Positions 1 to 6,060 of a stretch of DNA of 8,743 nucleotides are shown in pieces (within the stretch, counting starts at the first letter, position 1; each line of letters starts with the position of its first letter). Origin of the DNA: an uncultured Eubacteriales bacterium (lineage in GTDB: Bacteria > Bacillota > Clostridia > Lachnospirales > Lachnospiraceae). The translations under genes were made by a program, and so were the position numbers. The notes beneath the pieces are model-generated. The model saw only the letters and a list, made by a program, of their open reading frames with translations. It was not told where the DNA came from and did no database searches. The DNA is taken from NCBI GenBank assembly GCA_949297565.1, contig CASFUI010000182.1:1-8743 (forward strand), written 5' to 3'.

Positions 1-1503
1 ATCTCCTGCAAGGCCATGAATATAAACCGCTGTCGCAGCGGCAGTAAGCGCATCATCAAATCCTGCGCACATCATTCCCGCAGCAATTCCTGTAAGCACG
101 TCTCCCGAGCCGGCAGTTGCCATTCCGCAGTTGCCTGACATATTGACAAATACCGATGTACCGTTGCTTATAACCGTAGCCGCATCCTTCAGCACACACA
201 CCGTTCCCGTGCTTAGAGCATACTCCTTCGCGCACATAACAGGCTGTGACTTTACCTCAGAAATACTTTTCTTTGTAAGTCTGGCCATCTCACCCACATG
301 AGGCGTCAGAATTATTTTACCTCTATATTCTGAAAGTATCTCTGAAGAGTCATCGCGCTCCGCAAGTATATTCAGACCGTCAGCATCAATAATCAGAGCG
401 GCTTTTGAGCCTGAAGCAAATATTGTATATAAAATTTTTCTTCCGCTGTCAGTCACCGAAAGCCCCGGACCTGCAACAATGCAGTCAGCCCACAGACAGC
501 TATCTTTGAGTTCCGATAATATAACGCTGTCAGGCTCACTTTCATATGTCACCGGTATTGCCTCCGGCACAAGACTCAATAGCGGCACTCGGTTATTTTC
601 ATGCGTAAACACTCTCACCAGTCCGCAGCCAGTCCTGTAAGCCGCGGCAGCAGACAGACACGCCGCGCCGCCCATGTTTTTGCTTCCCGCAGCAATAAGA
701 ACTTTGCCGCAGTTTCCCTTGTTTACATCCATGTTTCTTTTGGGAATATTCTGTAAATCAGACTCATCAAGCATCATAACCGGACATCCGCCGACAATTC
801 GTTCAAGCGCCTCCAAACCTTTATTTCCGCCCGAAGAGCGCGCCGCAAATCCTATATCCGCAACCGTAACACTTCCGGCGTATTCTCTTCCCGGATATAA
901 GGCCATTCCAATCTTATTAAACCCAAATGTTACCGTATGTCCTGCACGCACCGCAGTACCGCACACATGGCCGTCAAGCGCGCTTATACCTGACGGAATA
1001 TCGACTGAGATGACCGTCGTTCCCGACTTTTCCGCCGTATTTATTTTTTCGATAACCTCAGCGTATACACCCTGAACATCTCTTGAAAGACCTATACCGA
1101 AAATCGCATCTATAATAAAATCATATTCGCTAAACTGTACAATGTTGCCTTGTCCTGAATCCACAAACGAAACGTGCAGGTTCTTAAGAATATTTTTCTG
1201 AATTTCATATTCCTCAGTACCCGCACCGTCTTTTCCAATTTCATATATTTCTGTATCAAATCCCGCCTGAGACAGATGTCTTGCCGCGGCAAGCCCGTCC
1301 GCGCCGTTGTTTCCCTTCCCGCAGACGCACAAAATCCTGACAAACTTTCTGCCGGAAGCCTTTCTCTCACAAGCCAGCCTCGCAACAACCCCTGAAACCG
1401 CAAGCGCTGCGCGCTCCATAAGCACCATTGAAGGAATCCCGACTTCATCGATAGAATTGCCGTCAACTTTTTTCATCTGACTGTCATCCAACAAATATTC
1501 CAT
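1..1503 (-). CDS. nnr: Bifunctional NAD(P)H-hydrate repair enzyme (epimerase + ADP-dependent dehydratase), 3' end outside window
   Basis: This enzyme repairs hydrated, inactive NADH and NADPH (NADHX/NADPHX) in the cytoplasm. The N-terminal YjeF_N-type domain epimerises the R and S hydrates, and the C-terminal ribokinase-like domain dehydrates the S form using ADP. The frame is open for 501 codons from the ATG at 1503-1501 to the window edge. Visible motifs are GKGNNGADG (62-70) and DIPSG (168-172) in the epimerase half, and GKVLIAAGS (266-274), DADGLN (373-378), TPHVGEMARL (400-409) and AGSGDVLTG (464-472) in the dehydratase half. Only about 15-25 C-terminal residues should be missing, judging from family length. 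AAAGGGG sits 5 bases before the chosen start, and no in-frame start lies just upstream. It begins 18 bases after the coiled-coil gene, so it is probably co-transcribed with rex. A 118-codon open frame at 1110-1466 on the same strand is only an out-of-frame shadow. The assignment is firm. Confidence 0.95.
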   Translation of the reverse strand, partial: MEYLLDDSQMKKVDGNSIDEVGIPSMVLMERAALAVSGVVARLACERKASGRKFVRILCVCGKGNNGADGLAAARHLSQAGFDTEIYEIGKDGAGTEEYEIQKNILKNLHVSFVDSGQGNIVQFSEYDFIIDAIFGIGLSRDVQGVYAEVIEKINTAEKSGTTVISVDIPSGISALDGHVCGTAVRAGHTVTFGFNKIGMALYPGREYAGSVTVADIGFAARSSGGNKGLEALERIVGGCPVMMLDESDLQNIPKRNMDVNKGNCGKVLIAAGSKNMGGAACLSAAAAYRTGCGLVRVFTHENNRVPLLSLVPEAIPVTYESEPDSVILSELKDSCLWADCIVAGPGLSVTDSGRKILYTIFASGSKAALIIDADGLNILAERDDSSEILSEYRGKIILTPHVGEMARLTKKSISEVKSQPVMCAKEYALSTGTVCVLKDAATVISNGTSVFVNMSGNCGMATAGSGDVLTGIAAGMMCAGFDDALTAAATAVYIHGLAGD

Positions 1504-1521
1504 ACATACCCCTTTAGCCGT

Positions 1522-2124
1522 CTATTCCGAAGCATTTATATCGTCAAGCACCCCCATAAGCTCGGGGCCTAAGATATTGTGCATTCCCGAATACAGCTGC
1601 TCATTCATGCTCTCCTTATCCTGCTTGATTAAAAGGTTCTTTTTGAGCTTAATTCTTGTTGCATTTATCCACTTATCAAGCACTTCCAAATCAGCTTTAT
1701 TTTCATTTATCTTTGAGTAACACATTCTGACGGTCTCTATCAGCAGTCTCTGATTAGCCTCTGCAAGCTTACGCGGAAGCTCCTTTTCCTCATCCTCAAG
1801 AGCCGCTATCTTATCCTTAGCCTCGTGGATAAGCCGCTGGTTCTGATTCATAAGCTTCTGACGCCTTGCGTCATCGCCGTCCTCCTCCATGTTTTCGACA
1901 ACGTCCTGAATAAGCTGTTTTTTTATCTTTTTTACGTCCTTTATATCATTTGTGACCTGTCCCTGCCTTTTGAGAAGTGAGTTTACCTGTCCCTCCCAAT
2001 ACTTTATTTCATCGGTCTTACTGACCTCCGGAACAAGCAGATACCACCTTTTATCCAATGTCAGAATCGGAACGCGCTTTAACGCAGCAACATCCTTTAA
2101 TGTCTCATATGTAATATCTGCCAT
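1522..2124 (-). CDS. Uncharacterised coiled-coil protein between rex and nnr
   Basis: I do not recognise a named family. The product is 200 residues, highly charged, with no signal peptide or membrane segment, so probably cytoplasmic. A short hydrophobic N-terminal part (about 1-34, with LTLDKRWYLLVPE at 21-33) is followed by K/E/Q/N-rich helix-forming sequence at about 35-75 and 85-165 that looks like a two-segment coiled coil. An acidic break (MEEDGDD, 79-85) separates the segments. The last 30 residues are less charged. There is one cysteine (C135) and no catalytic motif. The ATG at 2124-2122 lies 6 bases after the rex stop codon, and a strong AAGGAGGGA (2134-2142) sits inside the rex 3' end, about 9 bases from the start. 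An alternative ATG 5 bases upstream is out of frame and hits a stop quickly. Placement between rex and nnr suggests a link to redox or NAD(H) homeostasis, but this is inference from context only. Confidence 0.85.
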   Translation of the reverse strand: MADITYETLKDVAALKRVPILTLDKRWYLLVPEVSKTDEIKYWEGQVNSLLKRQGQVTNDIKDVKKIKKQLIQDVVENMEEDGDDARRQKLMNQNQRLIHEAKDKIAALEDEEKELPRKLAEANQRLLIETVRMCYSKINENKADLEVLDKWINATRIKLKKNLLIKQDKESMNEQLYSGMHNILGPELMGVLDDINASE

Positions 2125-2130
2125 GTCATC

Positions 2131-2766
2131 CTATCCCTCCTTATTTGCAATCGTATAAGACAAACGCATCAAACTCTCCGACAAATGAACATTTTCAACA
2201 ATAACATCCTCCGGAAGATTTAAATCCGTGTGTGCAAAATTCCATATAGCCTTTACTCCTGCGTCGACAACAAGCTTAGCAACATCTTTAGCGGCCTGCT
2301 TAGGAATAGTAAGCGCGGCAATCTCAATTTCATTATCCCTTATAAAATCGGTAAGCTCATCCATCATGCGTATATTTAGCGCGCCTATTTTTTTATTTTT
2401 AAGTGCGCTGTTGTTGTCAAAAACGCCCCTAATCAGAAACCCCCTCTTGGCAAAATCTCCTGAATTGACGAGAGCCTGACCGAGATTGCCAGCCCCCACA
2501 ATAATCATATTATGAGTGCGGTCAATGCCGAGAATTTTACTGATTTCATCGTAGAGATACTTCACATTATATCCGTAGCCCTGCTGCCCGAAGCCTCCGA
2601 AATTATTCAAATCCTGTCTGATTTGCGATGCTGTAACTTTCATTTTATCGCTGAGTTCTTTTGATGAAATTCTTTGAACTCCGCTTTCAATCAGCTCGCC
2701 GAGATACCTGTAATACCTCGGAAGTCTCCTTATTACCGCAGAAGATATTTTCTTTGTTTCTTCCAT
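2131..2766 (-). CDS. rex: Redox-sensing transcriptional repressor Rex
   Basis: Rex binds operators upstream of fermentation and respiration genes when NADH is low, and is released when NADH binds. At 211 residues it has the usual family length. Residues 1-80 form the winged-helix DNA-binding part, with the typical start AVIRRLPRYYRYL (10-22) and the recognition-helix region TASQIRQDLNNFGGFG (45-60). The Rossmann domain carries the dinucleotide motif GAGNLGQAL (91-99), with an acidic residue (D117, in GVFDNN) after the second strand as expected for NAD(H) preference. The C-terminal stretch from about 190 matches the helix used in the domain-swapped dimer. The ATG at 2766-2764 is chosen because it gives the conserved N terminus. 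Its best Shine-Dalgarno, AGGAAGGG, lies an unusually long 13 bases upstream. A consensus promoter with a possible Rex operator precedes it, suggesting autoregulation. The coiled-coil gene follows within 6 bases. Confidence 0.96.
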   Translation of the reverse strand: MEETKKISSAVIRRLPRYYRYLGELIESGVQRISSKELSDKMKVTASQIRQDLNNFGGFGQQGYGYNVKYLYDEISKILGIDRTHNMIIVGAGNLGQALVNSGDFAKRGFLIRGVFDNNSALKNKKIGALNIRMMDELTDFIRDNEIEIAALTIPKQAAKDVAKLVVDAGVKAIWNFAHTDLNLPEDVIVENVHLSESLMRLSYTIANKEG

Positions 2767-2778
2767 ATGCTCATTCGT

Positions 2779-2786
2779 ACCCTTCC
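2779..2786 (-). promoter_or_regulatory. Ribosome binding site of rex, long spacing
   Basis: On the minus strand AGGAAGGG is the only good Shine-Dalgarno match before rex, but about 13 bases separate it from the ATG at 2766. Another ATG lies about 5 bases from it, but that frame is out of register with rex and soon meets a stop. The rex start is kept because the protein N terminus is conserved. Confidence 0.5.
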
Positions 2787-2804
2787 TGACTTTTCATTCA
2801 TTCT

Positions 2805-2833
2805 ATTATAAACCAATGTTAAAACAATGTCAA
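2805..2833 (-). promoter_or_regulatory. Sigma-A promoter of rex
   Basis: On the minus strand this reads TTGACA (2833-2828), exactly 17 bases, then TATAAT (2810-2805). Both hexamers and the spacing match the housekeeping sigma-A/sigma-70 consensus perfectly. Transcription should begin near 2798, giving a leader of about 30 bases before the rex ATG. It lies 40 bases after the metH stop codon with no convincing terminator between, so rex, the coiled-coil gene and nnr can be expressed from here and possibly also by read-through from metH. Confidence 0.85.
2816..2833. promoter_or_regulatory. Candidate Rex operator overlapping the rex promoter
   Basis: Rex sites in clostridia approximate TTGTTAA-N4-TTAACAA. 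Here the minus strand reads TTGACAT-TGTT-TTAACAT with the same 7-4-7 layout. The right half matches 6 of 7 positions and the left half 4 of 7. A smaller palindromic core, TGTT-TT-AACA, also lies within it. The site covers the -35 box and most of the spacer, where a bound repressor would block RNA polymerase. The left half is degenerate because it doubles as a perfect -35 hexamer, so this is a plausible but unproven autoregulatory site. Confidence 0.4.
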
Positions 2834-2873
2834 AATCATACCGGAACACATTTGTCAGGAACATCGGTTAAAT

Positions 2874-5369
2874 TTATCCCAGAACACGCTTTGCAATATC
2901 AACAGACTCCTTAGCATCCCTCGCATAAAAATCGGCATGTATCTCTTTGGCGTATTCAGGCGTCAATACTGCTCCGCCCACCATAACCTTGCAGTCAAGC
3001 TTATTCTCATGAAGCAGTTCTATCGTCTCTTTCATCGATACAAGCGTTGTAGTCATAAGCGCAGAGAGTCCAACAAGCTTGACGCCGTTTTCACGCACAG
3101 CGTCAACAACAGCCTGATACGGAACATCTTTGCCGAGATCGATGACCTCATAACCGTAGTTTTCCAGAAGAACTTTTACAATATTTTTTCCTATATCGTG
3201 AACATCGCCCTTAACAGTGGCAATAACTATCTTTCCCTTGCTGACCGGAGCCGCGTTGCTCTTGACCATAAACGTACGTATAACCTCAAACGAGGCCTGA
3301 GCCACCGAAGCGGACATTATAAGCTGCGGCAGAAAAAGCGTCCCCTTCTCAAATTCCTCGCCTATCTTATCGAGAGCGGGTATAAGCACCCTGTTGACAA
3401 TTTCCATTGAATCCACATGCTCAAGCAGTTTAGCTGTACACTCTGCCCCCTCGTTTTTAAGTCCGTTAAGCACGGCGTTATAAAGAACTGACATCTCTTC
3501 CGTAAGACCGCTCTGTAAAGAAGCCTCTTTGTCCTTTGCGGCTTCTCCGCTTAATCCGCGCCCGTCAGCGTCCGCATTGCCGGAGCCGGATTTTTCGGCA
3601 TTATTTCCCTGCACGACAATCTTTGATACAACCTGCTTCCCGGCATAATTTTTAATAAAATCAACTGAATTTTTATCATATCCCGCAAGCAGTTTAAACG
3701 CGCGCACGGCTCCTGTCATTTCCTCTATATTCGGATTGATAATAGGCAGGTCAAGCCCGCTTTGAAGCGCCATTGTAAGAAAAATATGATTTACGAGCAC
3801 CCGGTTAGGCAATCCAAACGAAATATTAGACACGCCCAACACAGTCTTTAAGCCAAGCTCAGTCTTTACACGGCGCACAGCCTCAAGCGTCTCAAGCACT
3901 CCCTCCTGCTCTGCCGACGCCGTGAGTGTAAGGCAGTCAATAAAAACATTTTCTTTTGGAATGCCGATCGCTGTTGCCGCGTCGAGGATTTTTTTCGCTA
4001 TCGCAAATCTGTCGTCAGCCTTTTTAGGTATACCGTTTTTGTCAAGTGTAAGCCCGACAACCGCAGCTCCGTATTTTTTTACGAGAGGAAGGACATTTTT
4101 CAAAGACTCCTCCTCGCCGTTTACCGAATTCACAATAGGCTTGCCGTTATATACTCGCAGCGCAGCCTCAAGGACTTCAGGAATTGTAGAGTCCACCTGC
4201 AGCGGTACATCGACAACCGACTGAAGCGACTTTACCGCGGTAATCATCATCTCGCGCTCATCAATTCCAGGCAGCCCTACATTTACATCAAGAATATCAG
4301 CTCCCGCGGAAACCTGCTCCAACGCCTGATTGAGAATATAGTCAATATCCCCTCTGCGAAGCGCCTCCTGAAAAACTTTTTTTCCGGTTGGATTTATTCT
4401 CTCACCTATTATTCTCGGCTCGGTCACCGTAACAACTTTAGTGGCGGAGCAGACCGCCGCCGGAATCTGTTTATGTCCTGTTCTGCGCACCTCTTCATTT
4501 CCGTTTTCCTTAAGCATATCCGAGAGAGCCTTTATAAATTCCGGTGTTGTTCCGCAGCAGCCTCCGAAAACCCTTATTCCGTATTTTCTCAAATCCTTCA
4601 TAAATGCCGCAAAATCTTCAGCTCCGACACTGTATTCATTTGTCTGCGGGTCGGGAAGCCCGGCATTAGGTTTTACAACAATCGGAAGGTTTGTCCAGCG
4701 CGAAAGCTCCTCAATTACAGGCTCCAGCTCCTTAGGTCCCAATGAGCAGTTGATGCCGATAGCGTCCACGCCGAGTCCCTCAAGCGTCAGCGCCATAGAA
4801 GGCACCATGCATCCCGTAAATGTTCTTTTATTCATCTCAAATGTCATTGTGCAGACTATCGGCAGGCTGGAATTTTCCTTTGCGGCAAGCACAGCCGCCT
4901 TTACGTCCATCAGATCCGTCATTGTCTCAAATACAATCAAATCCGCACCCGCGCTGCTTCCTGCCTTTACAACCTCGGCATACATCTCATATGCCTCCTC
5001 AAAGCTTAAGGTCCCTGTCGGCTCTAAAAGCTGTCCTATCGGTCCTACGTCCAGCGCGACCATAGCCTCCGGCTTTACATTGTCTCTGGCGCAAGCGGCG
5101 TTTTTAATTCCCGCCGTGACAAGCTCAAAAACACTGTGTCCGCACTCCTCAAGCTTATACGCGTTTCCTCCGAACGTATTTGCATATACGACATCGGCGC
5201 CGGCGTTCAGATATTGTTCATGAATAGACACAAGCAGCTCCGGATGAGTAATGTTGAGCATCTCGGGAGTCTCTCCCATTTTCATGCCAGCCGCCTGAAG
5301 CATTGTTCCCATTGCACCGTCAAAAATAACATAATCTTTTTTCAGTAATTCCCTGAAATCTCTAACCAT
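2874..5369 (-). CDS. metH: Cobalamin-dependent methionine synthase, short form without activation domain
   Basis: This enzyme transfers the methyl group of 5-methyltetrahydrofolate via cob(I)alamin to homocysteine, giving methionine and tetrahydrofolate. It has 831 residues. The homocysteine-binding barrel (about 1-290) shows FDGAMGTMLQ (16-25) and the three zinc-ligand cysteines C208 (INCS), C271 and C272 (GGCCGTTP). The pterin-binding barrel (about 315-575) shows GERINPTGKK (322-331), DVNVG (361-365) and GVSNISFGLP (512-521). A polar Gly/Ser/Asp/Lys-rich linker (about 585-622) leads to the cap and B12-binding domains, with DVHDIGKN (722-729) in which H724 should be the lower cobalt ligand. 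The roughly 330-residue reactivation domain at the C terminus of E. coli MetH is absent and is encoded by the preceding gene. The ATG at 5369 overlaps that gene's stop by 8 bases, so translation is probably coupled. No riboswitch is visible upstream. The assignment is firm. Confidence 0.96.
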   Translation of the reverse strand: MVRDFRELLKKDYVIFDGAMGTMLQAAGMKMGETPEMLNITHPELLVSIHEQYLNAGADVVYANTFGGNAYKLEECGHSVFELVTAGIKNAACARDNVKPEAMVALDVGPIGQLLEPTGTLSFEEAYEMYAEVVKAGSSAGADLIVFETMTDLMDVKAAVLAAKENSSLPIVCTMTFEMNKRTFTGCMVPSMALTLEGLGVDAIGINCSLGPKELEPVIEELSRWTNLPIVVKPNAGLPDPQTNEYSVGAEDFAAFMKDLRKYGIRVFGGCCGTTPEFIKALSDMLKENGNEEVRRTGHKQIPAAVCSATKVVTVTEPRIIGERINPTGKKVFQEALRRGDIDYILNQALEQVSAGADILDVNVGLPGIDEREMMITAVKSLQSVVDVPLQVDSTIPEVLEAALRVYNGKPIVNSVNGEEESLKNVLPLVKKYGAAVVGLTLDKNGIPKKADDRFAIAKKILDAATAIGIPKENVFIDCLTLTASAEQEGVLETLEAVRRVKTELGLKTVLGVSNISFGLPNRVLVNHIFLTMALQSGLDLPIINPNIEEMTGAVRAFKLLAGYDKNSVDFIKNYAGKQVVSKIVVQGNNAEKSGSGNADADGRGLSGEAAKDKEASLQSGLTEEMSVLYNAVLNGLKNEGAECTAKLLEHVDSMEIVNRVLIPALDKIGEEFEKGTLFLPQLIMSASVAQASFEVIRTFMVKSNAAPVSKGKIVIATVKGDVHDIGKNIVKVLLENYGYEVIDLGKDVPYQAVVDAVRENGVKLVGLSALMTTTLVSMKETIELLHENKLDCKVMVGGAVLTPEYAKEIHADFYARDAKESVDIAKRVLG

Positions 5370-6045
5370 TACATCTTCCGCCTTTCTGTCTGAATTTACA
5401 TGTATCTCTCATGCTGCATGTCTGACACCCTCTCGCCTTAGCGGAAACAGGCTCTCTTGACAACCCTATCACAGCCGTGACTGACTTTGTAGGCGTCAGC
5501 ATATCCGACGCGCTCACATTCAGCCCAATCTGCTTAGGCGCGTTTAAAACATTAAGAAACGCCCCCTGAAGGCTTACAGGCAAATCTCCGTAGCCCAAAC
5601 CAAACCTGAATGTCTGATAATATCCCGGATTTTCCGTCCTGATTATCTCCTCCGCCCTGTCGCATGCCTGCTCGACAGCGACACTTGCAAGACTGTCTGT
5701 AACAACAGCCTTTGCCATATCCTCAAGCTGTGCTATCCTTATAAGCCTGTCTATCCCGGCAGACACAGTCACCGCCATTAAGACAGCCCTTTCACAGCCC
5801 GAAAGGTGCTCTCTGATAGAATTGCCCGTAAGCACAAGACTGGTTCCCTTTACAGCGACTCCGCGGCTCTCATTCTCAATCTCACACACCCTGTATACAA
5901 ATCTCGGCTGCGCTACATCAAGCACCTCCCTCTCACACTGTTCAATAAGCGCCAAAAGCCTGTCGTCAGGCTCTGCCCCGCCATGTCCCATATAGCGAAG
6001 AGCCTCCTGTATGTTTAATTGTCCAAGTTCAATACGTGCCTGCAT
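5362..6045 (-). CDS. Stand-alone methionine synthase activation (reactivation) protein
   Basis: This corresponds to the SAM-binding activation domain of MetH, which restores oxidised cob(II)alamin by reductive methylation with SAM. Family features are a helical region rich in A/V/E (about 100-136, including DSLASVAVEQACDRAEE), RFGLGYGDLP (147-156) at the position of the RxxxGY SAM-binding motif, and MLTPTKSVTAVIGLS (182-196), equivalent to the M-P-SVSG segment of E. coli MetH. The C terminus adds four cysteines, C207, C210, C216 and C225, spaced C-x2-C-x5-C-x8-C. The chosen ATG (6045-6043) has AAAGGA 8 bases upstream, overlapping the helicase stop. A GTG at 6075 would add 10 residues but lies inside the helicase gene. 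The 227-residue length fits a free-standing domain; a separate protein of this kind is known from Thermotoga. The gene overlaps metH by 8 bases, so it very likely serves that MetH. Confidence 0.92.
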   Translation of the reverse strand: MQARIELGQLNIQEALRYMGHGGAEPDDRLLALIEQCEREVLDVAQPRFVYRVCEIENESRGVAVKGTSLVLTGNSIREHLSGCERAVLMAVTVSAGIDRLIRIAQLEDMAKAVVTDSLASVAVEQACDRAEEIIRTENPGYYQTFRFGLGYGDLPVSLQGAFLNVLNAPKQIGLNVSASDMLTPTKSVTAVIGLSREPVSAKARGCQTCSMRDTCKFRQKGGRCNG

Positions 6046-6053
6046 ATATTTAA

Positions 6054-6060
6054 TCCTTTC
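6054..6060 (-). promoter_or_regulatory. Ribosome binding site that decides the reactivation-protein start
   Basis: GAAAGGA on the minus strand overlaps the TGA stop of the helicase gene and lies 8 bases before the ATG at 6045. It supports that ATG over the GTG at 6075, and suggests ribosomes finishing the helicase can restart on the next gene. Confidence 0.75.

Noticed and set aside
674..1075. 133-codon plus-strand open frame
   Set aside because: Antisense to nnr, with no family resemblance and no ribosome binding site support.
1110..1466. 118-codon open frame on the minus strand
   Set aside because: It is a different frame of the same strand as nnr. The nnr frame is open for 501 codons and carries all family motifs.
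2834..2873. Possible terminator between metH and rex
   Set aside because: Only a 4-bp ACCG/CGGT pairing with a long loop and no proper T run; not enough to call.
4441..5223. 260-codon open frame on the plus strand inside metH
   Set aside because: It is antisense to the conserved homocysteine-binding half of metH and encodes a Ser/Pro/Thr-rich product with no recognisable family; typical shadow of a strongly biased gene.
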